A stretch of 64,000 nucleotides of DNA from Xenorhabdus vietnamensis. Lineage in GTDB: Bacteria > Pseudomonadota > Gammaproteobacteria > Enterobacterales > Enterobacteriaceae. Location: assembly GCF_002127535.1 (NCBI RefSeq), contig NZ_MUBJ01000008.1:1-64000 (forward strand), given 5' to 3'. Within the stretch, counting starts at the first letter, position 1, and each line of letters begins with the position of its first letter. Positions 44,775-55,279 of this stretch are shown one piece after another. Under the pieces are notes generated by a model that was not told the DNA's origin, made no database searches, and saw nothing but the letters and a program-made list of their open reading frames with translations. The translations under genes were made by a program, and so were the position numbers.

Positions 44775-45926
44775 CTACATTGCCGCTTTAAAGATAGCAA
44801 CGATTTCTTCATGTGAAGCTTGAATCGGATTGGTGAATCCACAAGCATCTTTCAACGCATTAGTCGCCAATGTAGGCAGATCTTCCTCTTTTACATTTAA
44901 TTCGGACAAACCTGATGGAATATTCACATCTTTTGCTAATTTACTGATCGCTTGAATACAGGATTCAGCACCTTGCTCATCGTTTAGAAAATTAACTTCA
45001 ATTCCCATAGCTGCGGCAATCTCTTTCAGGCGTGCAGCAGAAACTTTTGCATTGAATTTCTGTACGTGAGGCAGTAAGACCGCATTACAGACACCATGTG
45101 GCAAATCATAAAATCCACCTAACTGATGTGCCATTGCATGAACATATCCCAAAGACGCATTATTAAATGCCATACCTGCCAAGAACTGGGCATAAGCCAT
45201 ATTCTCACGTGCTTCCATATCATTTCCATCTTCAACGGCACGCCGCAAATTATGACTAATCATTGTCACGGCTTTCAACGCGCAAGCATCAGTGATCGGA
45301 TTAGCCGCCGTAGAAACATAAGCCTCAATTGCATGGGTCAATGCATCCATCCCCGTAGCGGCAGTCAATCCTTTTGGCATCCCTGTCATCAGTGCGGAAT
45401 CATTGACTGACAAAATAGGCGTAACATTTTTATCCACAATTGCCATTTTGATATGACGTTCAACATCCGTAATAATACAGAAACGTGTCATTTCAGAAGC
45501 CGTTCCCGCGGTAGTATTGATGGCAATCAAAGGTAGCTGTGGCTTAGCTGAACGATCAACCCCTTCATAATCACGAATATCCCCGCCATTAGCTGCCACC
45601 AATGCAATACCTTTTGCACAATCATGCGGTGAACCACCACCTAACGAGATCACACAATCGCAACTATGCTGACGCAGAATTTCCAAACCTTTCTCAACAT
45701 TAATCGTCGTTGGATTTGGATTTGTTCCATCATAAATTGCACTTTTTATTCCAACATTTGCCAGCAAAGCCTGAACTTTTCCAACAACACCAATCTCGTT
45801 TAACACACGGTCAGTGACAATCAAAGCCTGTCTGTAGCCATAATTTTTTATTAATTCGATGGCTTCAGTCATGCATCCCATGCCGATTTTATTCACTGGC
45901 GGGATAAAGAAAGTTGATGCTGTCAT
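44775..45926 (-). CDS. yiaY: Iron-containing alcohol dehydrogenase YiaY
   Basis: The protein has 383 residues and belongs to the group III iron-dependent alcohol dehydrogenases (FucO/AdhB). NAD binding is shown by [17 protein letters not shown] near 94-110, and metal binding by [11 protein letters not shown] near 194-204 and [11 protein letters not shown] near 277. It matches E. coli YiaY almost throughout the middle ([20 protein letters not shown]). Its substrate in vivo is not known. It is convergent with the his operon and divergent from the next gene. AAGGAG precedes the start. Confidence 0.94.
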   Translation of the reverse strand: MTASTFFIPPVNKIGMGCMTEAIELIKNYGYRQALIVTDRVLNEIGVVGKVQALLANVGIKSAIYDGTNPNPTTINVEKGLEILRQHSCDCVISLGGGSPHDCAKGIALVAANGGDIRDYEGVDRSAKPQLPLIAINTTAGTASEMTRFCIITDVERHIKMAIVDKNVTPILSVNDSALMTGMPKGLTAATGMDALTHAIEAYVSTAANPITDACALKAVTMISHNLRRAVEDGNDMEARENMAYAQFLAGMAFNNASLGYVHAMAHQLGGFYDLPHGVCNAVLLPHVQKFNAKVSAARLKEIAAAMGIEVNFLNDEQGAESCIQAISKLAKDVNIPSGLSELNVKEEDLPTLATNALKDACGFTNPIQASHEEIVAIFKAAM

Positions 45927-46095
45927 TTGAAACTCCTTAGATTCTACTGAAGTATTTCAAATCTCAATGTAAGAGAATTGAATTACAATGTGACACTTAT
46001 CTCTCTCAGTAATTTTGACCAGAATCAATAATTGCCTATGTAAGATTAAAGAAATAGGTATCAATTCTTACTTTGAGTTTATACAGGAGAATATT

Positions 46096-46587
46096 TTGCT
46101 AAAAAACGATATTTTTGAATGCCTCATCACCTTATTAGATACTCACAATGCCCGCTATCGTGTTATGGAACACGCTACCGGTGGTCGTTCAGAAGAAGTG
46201 GCAAAAATACGGGGAACACATCTAGGGCAAGGTGCTAAGGGCTTGGTTTGTCATGTGAAAGGAAATGGCTATCGACAGTATATCCTTGCTGTCTTGCCTG
46301 CTGATCAACAGGCCGATCTTGCAATTCTAGCCAAACAAATGGGGGGAAGTCGGGCATCTTTGGCAAGCCCAAAAGAAGTGTCTGAGCTGACTTGTTGTGT
46401 TTTTGGTGCCATCCCACCATTTAGTTTTCATCCAGATTTAAAGTTGGTTGCCGACCCACTATTGTTTGAGCGCTATAACGAACTGGCATTCAATGCTGGA
46501 AGTCTGGAGCGTTCGATTATTTTGAATACGCAAGATTACCGTCGCATCGCTACTCCAGAATTAGTTGCTTTTCGGAAAAAAAACTGA
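46096..46587 (+). CDS. yeaK: YeaK-type aminoacyl-tRNA deacylase
   Basis: The YbaK/ProRS-editing-like family hydrolyses mischarged aminoacyl-tRNA; E. coli YeaK acts on mistakenly serylated tRNAs. Matching segments are GTHLGQGAKGLVCHVKGNG, VLPADQQADL, ASLASPKEVSELT and VFGAIPPFSFHPDLKLVADP. I place the start at the TTG at 46096: AGGAGA lies five bases upstream and the 163-residue product fits the E. coli length (167). The frame stays open to 46015, but those upstream residues have no family match. Confidence 0.9.
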   Translation: MLKNDIFECLITLLDTHNARYRVMEHATGGRSEEVAKIRGTHLGQGAKGLVCHVKGNGYRQYILAVLPADQQADLAILAKQMGGSRASLASPKEVSELTCCVFGAIPPFSFHPDLKLVADPLLFERYNELAFNAGSLERSIILNTQDYRRIATPELVAFRKKN

Positions 46588-46687
46588 TTAAAGCTAGCTT
46601 TAAGAGAATACTAAATGAATTAAACCAAGCTTAAATCAAGTTTACATTTTGCTATAATTTAACCAGACGAAAATCGGTGATTATTAT

Positions 46688-46828
46688 ATGAATAATATTT
46701 TTCTTCTGGTAATACTTGGTTTCTGCATCCTTAGCCTAGCTGTATTTTTTTATCTCCACGATGCAGAGGTAGCACACTGGCTGGAGAGATTTGCACAACG
46801 ATTGCTTAAGTGGCAACCTTCAATTTAA
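46688..46828 (+). CDS. Small single-helix membrane protein, 46 residues
   Basis: The ORF begins MNNIFLLVILGFCILSLAVF, a hydrophobic helix over residues 4-23. It continues with a short amphipathic tail rich in W, R and K (HWLERFAQRLLKWQPSI). That topology, one helix plus a cationic amphipathic tail, is common among small inner-membrane proteins. The nearest ribosome-site candidate is the weak GGTGAT seven bases upstream. I know no homologue. It lies 100 bases after yeaK, near where E. coli keeps the unrelated small gene yoaI. Confidence 0.55.
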   Translation: MNNIFLLVILGFCILSLAVFFYLHDAEVAHWLERFAQRLLKWQPSI

Positions 46829-46880
46829 TATTTTAATTCAATAGCTTAATTTAATACTGTGATTCAATACTTTGATTTAA

Positions 46881-46909
46881 TAAAAAAGGTGCTGATAATT
46901 CAGCACCTT
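46881..46909 (-). terminator. Terminator after gndA
   Basis: AAGGTGCTGA and TCAGCACCTT form a perfect 10-bp stem around a 4-base loop. On the minus strand it is followed by a T-run (TTTTATT). It lies 40 bases beyond the gndA stop. Confidence 0.85.
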
Positions 46910-46948
46910 ACTACACAAATGCTTATATTTTATACATAAATATAATAA

Positions 46949-48355
46949 TCAAGCCAGCCATTCAGTGTGGAAAACACCTTCTTTATCTGTACGCTTGTAA
47001 GTATGCGCACCAAAGTAATCACGCTGCGCCTGAATCAAGTTAGCTGGCAATACAGCAGAACGATAGCTGTCGTAATAAGAGATGGCAGCAGAAAACGTCG
47101 GTGTTGGGATACCATTCTGTATGCCGTAAGAAACAACATCGCGCAGAGCTTGCTGATATTCATCTGCTATTTGTTTGAAATAAGGTGCTAACAGCAAGTT
47201 AGCGATAGCTGGATTTTCATTGTATGCATCCGTGATTTTTTGCAAGAATTGTGCACGAATAATACAACCAGCACGGAAGATCTTAGCAATTTCGCCATAA
47301 TTCAGATCCCAATCGTGCTCATCTGATGCTGCCTTCAACTGTTGGAAGCCTTGCGCATAGGAAACAATCTTGCCCAAATACAGAGCACGGCGAACTTTCT
47401 CAGTAAATTCAGCTTTATCTCCGTTGAATGGCTGAGCTTCCGGGCCTGACAGCACCTTGGATGCAGCCACACGCTGATCTTTCAGGGAAGAGATATAACG
47501 TGCAAATACAGATTCAGTGATAAGTGTTACCGGCACACCCAGATCCAGCGAGCTTTGACTGGTCCATTTACCAGTACCTTTGTTGGCCGCTTCATCCAGA
47601 ATCACGTCAACCAGATACTTCCCTTCTTCATCTTGTTTACGGAAAATATCGGCAGTAATTTCGATCAAGTAGCTGCTTAGCTCGCCTTGGTTCCAGTCAC
47701 TGAACACTTCAGCCAATTCCTGATTACTGAGATTCAATGAATTTTTCAACAAAGAATAGGCTTCTGCAATCAGCTGCATATCACCATATTCAATGCCATT
47801 GTGAACCATCTTCACATAATGGCCTGCACCATCTGCCCCGATATAAGTAACACAAGGTTCGCCATCAACCTGAGCAGCGATCTCTTTCAGAATTGGCGCC
47901 ACTAACTCATAAGCTTCTTTCTGACCACCCGGCATAATTGAAGGGCCTTTCAATGCGCCTTCTTCACCGCCAGAAACACCAGTACCGATAAAGTTAAAAC
48001 CCTGAGCAGACAACTCACGATTACGGCGGATAGTATCCTGAAAATAGGTGTTGCCACCATCGATCAGAATGTCACCCTTATCCAAATGTGGCGTCAGTGA
48101 TGCAATGGTCTTATCCGTAGCTTCACCAGCCTTAACCATCAACAGAATACGACGTGGCTTTTCCAGCGAATCGACAAACTCTTCAATGGAATAACTTGGA
48201 ACTAATTTTTTCCCTGGATTTTCAGCAATAACTTCATCAGTTTTATCGCTGGAGCGGTTAAAAATAGATACAGAGTAACCACGGCTTTCAATATTCAACG
48301 CCAGGTTGCGCCCCATTACCGCCATACCGACAACACCGATCTGTTGTTTGGACAT
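46949..48355 (-). CDS. gndA: 6-phosphogluconate dehydrogenase, decarboxylating
   Basis: The enzyme makes ribulose-5-phosphate and NADPH in the oxidative pentose phosphate pathway. From the ATG at 48355 it has 468 residues, the E. coli length; the frame is open for 20 more codons upstream without family similarity. Landmarks are [17 protein letters not shown], the NADP region [19 protein letters not shown] and the active-site helix [16 protein letters not shown]. It is separate from any O-antigen cluster here. Confidence 0.97.
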   Translation of the reverse strand: MSKQQIGVVGMAVMGRNLALNIESRGYSVSIFNRSSDKTDEVIAENPGKKLVPSYSIEEFVDSLEKPRRILLMVKAGEATDKTIASLTPHLDKGDILIDGGNTYFQDTIRRNRELSAQGFNFIGTGVSGGEEGALKGPSIMPGGQKEAYELVAPILKEIAAQVDGEPCVTYIGADGAGHYVKMVHNGIEYGDMQLIAEAYSLLKNSLNLSNQELAEVFSDWNQGELSSYLIEITADIFRKQDEEGKYLVDVILDEAANKGTGKWTSQSSLDLGVPVTLITESVFARYISSLKDQRVAASKVLSGPEAQPFNGDKAEFTEKVRRALYLGKIVSYAQGFQQLKAASDEHDWDLNYGEIAKIFRAGCIIRAQFLQKITDAYNENPAIANLLLAPYFKQIADEYQQALRDVVSYGIQNGIPTPTFSAAISYYDSYRSAVLPANLIQAQRDYFGAHTYKRTDKEGVFHTEWLA

Positions 48356-48645
48356 GAATGACTCCCGTCTAATAATGACTGCTACCCACCCAAGATGCAT
48401 ATCGTAATACCACATGTATTACATGCCGTATGCAACAAAACAGAGTGAGTAATTTGTTAATGAGGTCACATGTTAACTCAGGAAAGGTCATAGAGGGTAG
48501 TTATTGATGCAACCGATACCGTCAAGACGTTTTTTTGCTGAAAAAATTTCCAACTGAGATAAATCACCTATTGATATTTCGCACTTCAGTACGCATTATT
48601 TAATAGTCGGCAAATGCCGTCCTATTAAAAGGTAAAACAAACTGT

Positions 48646-50226
48646 ATGGAATGGATCGCTGATCCGACGATATGGGCAGGTCTGGCCACACTTATCGTTT
48701 TAGAAATTGTTCTCGGAATAGACAACTTAATTTTCATTGCCATTCTGGCAGATAAACTTCCTGAAAAAGAGAGAGATAAAGCTCGCCTGACAGGGCTTTC
48801 CTGTGCCCTTATCATGAGGATACTGCTGCTATTCAGCTTATCCTGGCTTATTTCCTTGACCAGTCCATTGATTACTTTAGGGAAACATTCTTTCAGCGCC
48901 CGTGACTTAATTATGCTGGTAGGAGGTATCTTCTTGCTGTTCAAAGCAACAATGGAATTGAATGAACGGTTAGAAGGAAAAAACCTGCATACCAATCAAC
49001 AACGCAAAGGAGCTAAATTCTGGGCGGTAGTTGTGCAAATTATTGTCTTGGATGCCGTATTTTCTCTCGATTCTGTTATCACTGCCGTGGGGATGGTTGA
49101 TCACATTGGTATTATGATTGCTGCCGTGATCATAGCCATGACCCTGATGATATGGGCCAGCAAACCTCTGACAAAATTCGTCAATGCGCATCCCACTATC
49201 GTTATTCTGTGTCTCAGCTTCTTACTGATGATCGGCTTCAGCTTGGTTGCTGATGGCTTTAACTATCACATTCCGAAAGGCTATCTCTATGCAGCCATCG
49301 GCTTCTCCATCATGATTGAAGCACTGAATCAGTTCGCTCAGTTCAATCGCCGCAAATTCTTGAGTGCATCCCGCTCCCTGCGCGAAAGAACCGCAGAAGC
49401 AGTTCTTCACATTTTAAATGGTAAACGTGAAAACGCTGCACTTGATGACCATACTTCCAACCTGATTGCGGATCATACAGAGAACAAAGAAGTCTTTGAG
49501 CCTCAAGAACGTCAGATGATCGCCCGCGTTCTCAGCATGGCCCAACGTACTGTCAGCAGTATCATGACTTCACGCCACGATGTGGTTTATCTTGATGTCC
49601 ATGCCCCTACAGAAAAATTAACTACGCTACTGGAACAAAAGCCACACACGCGAATTGTGGTCACAGACGAACAGACCAGTGATGAACCTCTTGGCGTTGT
49701 GCATGTGATTGATATCCTTAATCAACAACTGACTCACAATACTTTTGATTTAAGGACTTTAGTCCAGCAACCGTTGATTTTCCCTGAATCTCTCTCCCTG
49801 CTACAAGCGTTGGAACAGTTCCGTCAGGCACAAACACACTTTGCTTTTGTCGTTGATGAATTCGGTTCTGTTGAAGGGGTAGTTACGGTAACTGATGTGA
49901 TGGAAACCATTACAGGCAATCTCCCTGCCGGTAGCGGAGAGCTTGATGCTCGCCATGATATTCAGGTTATGGAAGAAGGATATTGGATTGCCAATGGATT
50001 TATGCCACTGGAAGATTTAGTGCTTTATGTGCCATTGCCATTGGATGAAAAACGAGAATATCAGACATTGGCAGGCCTGCTAATGGAATATCTGCAACAT
50101 ATTCCACAACAAGGTGAGCAACTGAAGATTGGTGAATATTTGTTTGAAGCATTGGAGATCACCAGTCACCGCATCAATAAAGTGAAGATTACTTCATTGA
50201 AAACGGAAGAAGACGTGGAAATCTAA
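48646..50226 (+). CDS. yegH: YegH: TerC-family membrane protein with CBS and CorC domains
   Basis: The protein has 526 residues. The N-terminal TerC-like membrane domain (about 1-235, seven helices) starts [20 protein letters not shown] and contains two acidic metal-like motifs, VLGIDNL and [10 protein letters not shown]. Two CBS domains follow at about 300-420 ([30 protein letters not shown]), then a CorC_HlyC domain to the end. It matches YegH better than YoaE. The ion handled is not established. In E. coli yegH also neighbours asmA. Confidence 0.93.
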   Translation: MEWIADPTIWAGLATLIVLEIVLGIDNLIFIAILADKLPEKERDKARLTGLSCALIMRILLLFSLSWLISLTSPLITLGKHSFSARDLIMLVGGIFLLFKATMELNERLEGKNLHTNQQRKGAKFWAVVVQIIVLDAVFSLDSVITAVGMVDHIGIMIAAVIIAMTLMIWASKPLTKFVNAHPTIVILCLSFLLMIGFSLVADGFNYHIPKGYLYAAIGFSIMIEALNQFAQFNRRKFLSASRSLRERTAEAVLHILNGKRENAALDDHTSNLIADHTENKEVFEPQERQMIARVLSMAQRTVSSIMTSRHDVVYLDVHAPTEKLTTLLEQKPHTRIVVTDEQTSDEPLGVVHVIDILNQQLTHNTFDLRTLVQQPLIFPESLSLLQALEQFRQAQTHFAFVVDEFGSVEGVVTVTDVMETITGNLPAGSGELDARHDIQVMEEGYWIANGFMPLEDLVLYVPLPLDEKREYQTLAGLLMEYLQHIPQQGEQLKIGEYLFEALEITSHRINKVKITSLKTEEDVEI

Positions 50227-50257
50227 TCAAAAATATTAAACTAAATTACCTACTGAG

Positions 50258-50288
50258 AAAAAACCGGCATAACACCGGTTTTTTTTAT
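50258..50288 (+). terminator. Rho-independent terminator after yegH
   Basis: AAAAACCGG and CCGGTTTTT pair around a CATAACA loop, followed by a run of eight T. It isolates yegH from the tail-fibre gene downstream. Confidence 0.85.
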
Positions 50289-50496
50289 TCCTATAAGTTT
50301 TATCAGTTTGATTTAATTTTTAGGGTATTTGCTCATGATAACCCTAAGTACAATAAGCCCCATTCAATAGCAGTTAGCAGAGATAGTAATTAGCGGGGAT
50401 GTCATACCGCCTTCATCTGGTCCGAGAGCTTTACAAAGCTTCTTTTGTGGCTGAGTTAGCAATACATCTATTTATTGTTGATAAGTGAGGGTTTAT

Positions 50497-53400
50497 ATGA
50501 GTACAAAATATTTCGCATTATTAACACATGCTGGTACAGAAAAACTGGAAAAAGCGGCTTCATCAGGTACCAAACTTGAAATTACCCATATGGCTGTAGG
50601 CGATGGTGGTGGTAGTTTACCTACTCCCAACGCCAGCCAATCCGCCCTGATTAATGAAAAGCATCGTGCTGAACTTGATGCCTTGACCATCGCTCCCCAA
50701 AAGCCCGGCCAAATTATTGCCGAACAGGTAATTCCTGAAGGTAATGGTAATTGGTGGGTTCGTGAAATGGGTCTGTTCGATAAAGATGGAACACTGATTG
50801 CGGTAGGAAACTGCGCCGACCTCTACAAATCAGAATCTCAGGAACAAGCCATTAGTATGGCTCTGAAAGTGGACGATAATGGCCAGGCAGCAGAATGGAT
50901 AAAAGAATTCATTTCTGGCCTTGCAACTCGCAGATATGTGAGAGAAAAAATTAAAGAACATGCCGAAAGCCGTGATCATCCTGATGCAACCTTAAAAGAA
51001 AGAGGATTTGTTGCGTTAAGTAACGCAATAAACAGTGACAGCGAAGCTCATGCTGCAACGCCCAAAGCAATAAAAACGGCATATGAATTAGCCAATAAAG
51101 CTTATGAATTGGCCACATCGATATCTTCAACAGAGAAATATGTACCATTAACACGTAAAGTTAACGGTAAAGAATTATCTAAAGATATTGAATTGGTAGC
51201 AGTAGATGTCAATGCCTACGACAAGAGCCAGACAGATTCCCTTGTCGATGAAGTTAAGACATTGGCCAATAAAGCTCTTGATCTTGCAAATACCAAAGTG
51301 CCATTAACCCGCAAGGTTAATGGCAAGGAGTTGGTAATAGATGTCGAACTTACAGCGCTTGATGTGGATGCCTACAGCAGGAAGGAAACCGATGGACTTA
51401 TTGCTCCCGTTGAGGCATCGGCTAAGACTGCGAATCAGAATGCTATTACTGCTCTTAAAGAGGCTGAAAGCAAAGTTCCATTAACCCGCAAGATCAATAA
51501 CAAAGAGTTGATAACTGACATTCAACTGACAGCAGCAGATATTGATACCTACAATAAAACCGAAATCGATGATCATATCGGTAAAGTGGATAAATTGGCT
51601 GAAACCGCCAATCATAACGCCACTACAGCCATTCAGGATGCCAACAACAAGGTTCCATTAACCCGCAAGGTCAATGGTAAGGAGTTGACTACCGATATTC
51701 AGCTAACGGCGACGGATGTTGATACCTACAATAAAGCCGAAATTGATGATCGTATCGGTAAAGTGGATAAACTGGCTGAAACCGCCAATCATAACGCCAC
51801 TACAGCCATTCAGGATGCCAACAACAAGGTTCCATTAGCCCGCAAAATCAACGGGAAAGAGCTGATATCTGATATTGAATTACGTGCGGTTGATGTCGGT
51901 GCTTATGGTAAAGAAGAAACTGATAGCATTATCAAAGATGTCAGAACACAGATCGATAATGTCAATAATTTGGCGGAAACTGCCAATACTAATGCCATCA
52001 AAGCTATTCGGGATGCAGATGGCAAAGTCCCATTAACCCGTAAGATCAATAACAAGGAACTGACCAGCGACATTCTGTTGACGGCGGCAGATATTGATAC
52101 CTACAGTAAAGTGGAAGTCGATGAGCGTATCAGCAAAGTGGATAATCGGGCTGAAACCGCCATTCAGGATGCCAACAGCAAAGTCCCACTAACCCGTAAG
52201 ATCAATAACAAAGAACTGACCACTGATATTCAGCTGACGGCGGCAGATATTGATACCTACAGTAAAGCGGAAGTCAATGAGCGTATTGACGGCGTGCAGA
52301 AACTGGCAGACACCGCCATTCAAGATGCCAACAGCAAAGTCCCACTAACCCGCAAGATCAATAACAAGGAGCTGACCACCGACATTCAGCTGACGGCGGC
52401 AGATATTGATACCTACAATAAAGTGGAAGTCGATAATCGTATCGACAGTGTGCAGAAACTGGCGGAAAACGCCATTCAAGACGCCAACAGCAAAGTCCCA
52501 TTAACCCGTAAAGTCAATGGAAAAGAGCTGATCACCGACATTGTACTGGCTGCATCGGATGTTGATTCCTATAACAAGAAGGAAAGTGATGATCTTATCA
52601 GCGGCGTCAAGGCACAGGTCGATAATGTCCAACAGCTGGCTAATACAGCCAATACTAATGCCATCAAAGCTATTCAAGATGCAGAAGGTAAAGTTCCAGT
52701 CAACCGCAAGGTTAATGGCAAAGAGCTGACCACCGACATTCTGCTGACGGCGGCAGATATTGGTACTTACAATAAAGTGGAAGTCGATGATAGTATCAAC
52801 AGCGTACAAAAACTGGCGGAAAATGCCATTCAAGACGCCAACAGCAAAGTCCCATTAACCCGTAAAGTCAATGGCAAGGAGCTGATCACCGACATTATAC
52901 TGGCTGCATCGGATGTCGATTCCTATAACAAAAAGGAAACGGATGAGCTTATCAGCGGCGTCAAGACACAGGTCGATAATGTCCAACAGCTGGCTAACAC
53001 GGCCAATACTAATGCCATCAAAGCTATTCACGATGCAGACGGCAAAGTCCCATTGACCCGCAAGGTTAATGGCAAAGAGCTGACCACCGACATTCTGCTG
53101 ACGGCGGCAGATATTGATACTTACAGTAAAGTGGAAGTCGATGAGCGTATCAGCAAAGTGGATAATCGGGCCGAAACCGCCATTCAAGATGCCAACAGCA
53201 AAGTCCCACTAACCCGTAAGATCAATAACAAGGAACTGACCACCGACATTCAGCTGACGGCGGCAGATATTGATACCTACAGTAAAGTAGAAGTCAATGA
53301 GCGTATTGACGGCGTGCAGAAACTGGCAAATACCGCCATTCAAGACGCCAACAGCAAAGTCCCACTAACCCGTAAGATCAATAACAAGGAGCTGACCACC

Positions 53401-55191
53401 GACATTCAGCTGACGGCGGCAGATATTGATACCTACAGTAAAGTGGAAGTCGATAATCGTATCGACAGCGTGCAGAAACTGGCGGAAAACGCCATTCAAG
53501 ACGCCAACAGCAAAGTCCCATTAACCCGTAAAGTCAATGGCAAGGAGCTGATCACCGACATTGTACTGGCTGCATCGGATGTTGATTCCTATAACAAGAA
53601 GGAAAGTGATGATCTTATCAGTAGTGTCAAGGCACAGGTCGATAATGTCCAACAGCTGGCTAACACGGCCAATACTAATGCCATCAAAGCTATTCACGAT
53701 GCAGAAGGCAAAGTCCCATTAACCCGCAAGGTTAATGGCAAAGAACTGTCAGCAGACATTCAACTGACTACAGCTGACATTAATGCTTACAACAAAGAAG
53801 AAACTGACGCTCATATCAAGGACGTTAAAGCTATCGCAGATGCGGCTAACCAGAAGGCGAATGATGCTCTTCAAAGTGCTGACAAAAAAGTCCCATTAAC
53901 CCGTAAAGTCAATGGCAAAGAACTGTTAACTGACATTGATCTAAATGCGGCTGATATCGGTACTTACAATAAAGCAGAAATTGATGATCGTGTCAGTAAA
54001 GTGGATAAACTGGCCGAAACTGCTAATAATAACGCCACTACGGCCATTCAAGATGCTAACAGCAAAGTTCCACTAACCCGAAAAGTCAATGGCAAAGAAT
54101 TGTCAGTAGATATTCAACTGATTGCAGCAGATGTTGATACCTACAATAAATCAGAAATCAATGACCATATCGGTAAAGTGGATAAACTGGCCGAAACTGC
54201 CAATAATAACGCGATTACTGCCATTCAAAATGCTGATAGCAGAGTACCATCAACGCGTAAAGTTAATGGCAGAGAGCTGGCAACGGATATTACATTAAAT
54301 GCCAATGATGTAGATACTTATGACAGAGCACATATCGACATCATTATTGGTGAAGTTAGAGATCAAGCCAACGCAGCCAATAACAATGCAGATAGCAAGG
54401 TTCCATTAACCCGTACTATAAATGGCAAGGCTCTATTGTCAGATGTTAAGCTGACTGCATCTGATTTGAATACCTATACCAAAGGAGAGGTGGATCGTCA
54501 CCTTGAAAGCCTTAACGATCTGGCAAATGTCGCTAATAACAATGCGGATAATCGAGTACCACTCACACGTACCGTAAACGGCAAGGCTCTGTTAACCGAT
54601 ATTAGGCTGACTGCCTCTGATGTAGGAGCTTATAGCAAAGTAGAAGTTGATACTCGCGTTGGCAAAGCTGAGAAATTAGCGAGTGATGCCAATGTCAATG
54701 CGATAGCAGCTAAAGCTGACGCTGAAAGCCGACTGGAGAAGAGTAAGAACGGGGCGGATATCCCAGACAAACAAGCCTTTGTAAGGAATTTAGGCTTGGG
54801 TGAGCTGGTTGGATTAAGCCTTGAGTCACGTAGAGTCGGGGAAGATCACACCATTATCAAACTGGGTGATATCTTCATGTTGAACGGGCTTGCAGTCGCC
54901 AGTGAACCGATTGGTGAATTTAACCAATCTGTAATCGGTGGAGTGGCTTACTATACCCACTACTACAAAATCAAGCTACCTACGGCCTTACCAAATGGCA
55001 TCATCTCATGTCAGGCAAGTATTGTCGGAGATAATTTTGATAATCAACACCCTGGTTATTTGGCTGATGTCAAAACACGGCGAGATAATTCAAACGGAAT
55101 AGGCTTGTCGAAGGACACACTGACAGTATCCGTCACGACTCCTCAACTGGGCTGGACTCCGCATTTTTATTATCAAGTTGTAGGGTATTAG
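50497..55191 (+). CDS. Orphan giant phage/tailocin tail-fibre protein with 21 shaft repeats
   Basis: From the ATG at 50497 (GAGGG five bases upstream) the product has 1564 residues. Residues 1-150 (STKYFALLTHAGTEKL, ITHMAVGDGGG, GNWWVREMGLFDKDGTLIAV) are the baseplate-attachment domain of P2 gpH-type fibres (DUF3751). Residues 150-200 (HAESRDHPDATLKERGFVAL, AATPKAIKTAYELA) are the classic P2 fibre repeat. From about 216 to 1412 lie 21 tandem units, each opening with a variant of VPLTRKVNGKEL and continuing D(I/V)xLxAxD(I/V)xxYxKxE plus an Ala/Asn-rich coiled-coil stretch. The last 150 residues begin KNGADIPDKQAFVRNLGLGE and form a short, probably receptor-binding tip. No fibre chaperone, baseplate, integrase or lysis gene is adjacent. 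The function proposed, a fibre for a phage tail or R-type bacteriocin, is inference from family. Confidence 0.92.
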   Translation: MSTKYFALLTHAGTEKLEKAASSGTKLEITHMAVGDGGGSLPTPNASQSALINEKHRAELDALTIAPQKPGQIIAEQVIPEGNGNWWVREMGLFDKDGTLIAVGNCADLYKSESQEQAISMALKVDDNGQAAEWIKEFISGLATRRYVREKIKEHAESRDHPDATLKERGFVALSNAINSDSEAHAATPKAIKTAYELANKAYELATSISSTEKYVPLTRKVNGKELSKDIELVAVDVNAYDKSQTDSLVDEVKTLANKALDLANTKVPLTRKVNGKELVIDVELTALDVDAYSRKETDGLIAPVEASAKTANQNAITALKEAESKVPLTRKINNKELITDIQLTAADIDTYNKTEIDDHIGKVDKLAETANHNATTAIQDANNKVPLTRKVNGKELTTDIQLTATDVDTYNKAEIDDRIGKVDKLAETANHNATTAIQDANNKVPLARKINGKELISDIELRAVDVGAYGKEETDSIIKDVRTQIDNVNNLAETANTNAIKAIRDADGKVPLTRKINNKELTSDILLTAADIDTYSKVEVDERISKVDNRAETAIQDANSKVPLTRKINNKELTTDIQLTAADIDTYSKAEVNERIDGVQKLADTAIQDANSKVPLTRKINNKELTTDIQLTAADIDTYNKVEVDNRIDSVQKLAENAIQDANSKVPLTRKVNGKELITDIVLAASDVDSYNKKESDDLISGVKAQVDNVQQLANTANTNAIKAIQDAEGKVPVNRKVNGKELTTDILLTAADIGTYNKVEVDDSINSVQKLAENAIQDANSKVPLTRKVNGKELITDIILAASDVDSYNKKETDELISGVKTQVDNVQQLANTANTNAIKAIHDADGKVPLTRKVNGKELTTDILLTAADIDTYSKVEVDERISKVDNRAETAIQDANSKVPLTRKINNKELTTDIQLTAADIDTYSKVEVNERIDGVQKLANTAIQDANSKVPLTRKINNKELTTDIQLTAADIDTYSKVEVDNRIDSVQKLAENAIQDANSKVPLTRKVNGKELITDIVLAASDVDSYNKKESDDLISSVKAQVDNVQQLANTANTNAIKAIHDAEGKVPLTRKVNGKELSADIQLTTADINAYNKEETDAHIKDVKAIADAANQKANDALQSADKKVPLTRKVNGKELLTDIDLNAADIGTYNKAEIDDRVSKVDKLAETANNNATTAIQDANSKVPLTRKVNGKELSVDIQLIAADVDTYNKSEINDHIGKVDKLAETANNNAITAIQNADSRVPSTRKVNGRELATDITLNANDVDTYDRAHIDIIIGEVRDQANAANNNADSKVPLTRTINGKALLSDVKLTASDLNTYTKGEVDRHLESLNDLANVANNNADNRVPLTRTVNGKALLTDIRLTASDVGAYSKVEVDTRVGKAEKLASDANVNAIAAKADAESRLEKSKNGADIPDKQAFVRNLGLGELVGLSLESRRVGEDHTIIKLGDIFMLNGLAVASEPIGEFNQSVIGGVAYYTHYYKIKLPTALPNGIISCQASIVGDNFDNQHPGYLADVKTRRDNSNGIGLSKDTLTVSVTTPQLGWTPHFYYQVVGY
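51142..54732 (+). repeat. Array of 21 in-frame shaft repeats in the tail-fibre gene
   Basis: The units are 156, 177 or 198 bp long (52, 59 or 66 codons). In order the codon lengths are 52, 59, 59, 59, 66, 52, 52, 52, 66, 52, 66, 52, 52, 52, 66, 59, 59, 59, 52, 52, 59, and they sum exactly to the array. The centre (units 6-15) is nearly homogeneous at the DNA level, while outer units have diverged. Confidence 0.95.
52027..53712 (+). repeat. 666-bp higher-order direct repeat within the fibre array
   Basis: Units 6-9 (52027-52692) and units 12-15 (53047-53712) share the same length pattern 52-52-52-66 and are close to identical in DNA sequence. Units 10-11 lie between them (354 bp). Unit 12 differs from unit 6 mainly at its head (VNG in place of INN), as expected for unequal crossing-over or gene conversion. 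Confidence 0.88.
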
Positions 55192-55279
55192 CAGAAACAG
55201 AAGGTTCGGCACTAGTCCATTATTTTAGAATAGAGCAGTATTGTAAAATGGAATAGTTTCGCTAGAACCCCTAATAAAT

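Noticed and set aside
48356-48415. 20-codon N-terminal extension of gndA
   Set aside because: The family start [15 protein letters not shown] is at 48355 and gives the standard 468 residues; the extension is not conserved.
52501-53187. Two 110-codon minus-strand frames inside the tail-fibre repeats
   Set aside because: They are antisense shadows of the shaft repeats; both derive from the same unit type and share the repeat periodicity.
51142-54732. CRISPR-like regular array
   Set aside because: The periodicity is protein-coding, with units of 156-198 bp fully in frame and no short identical repeats separated by unique spacers.
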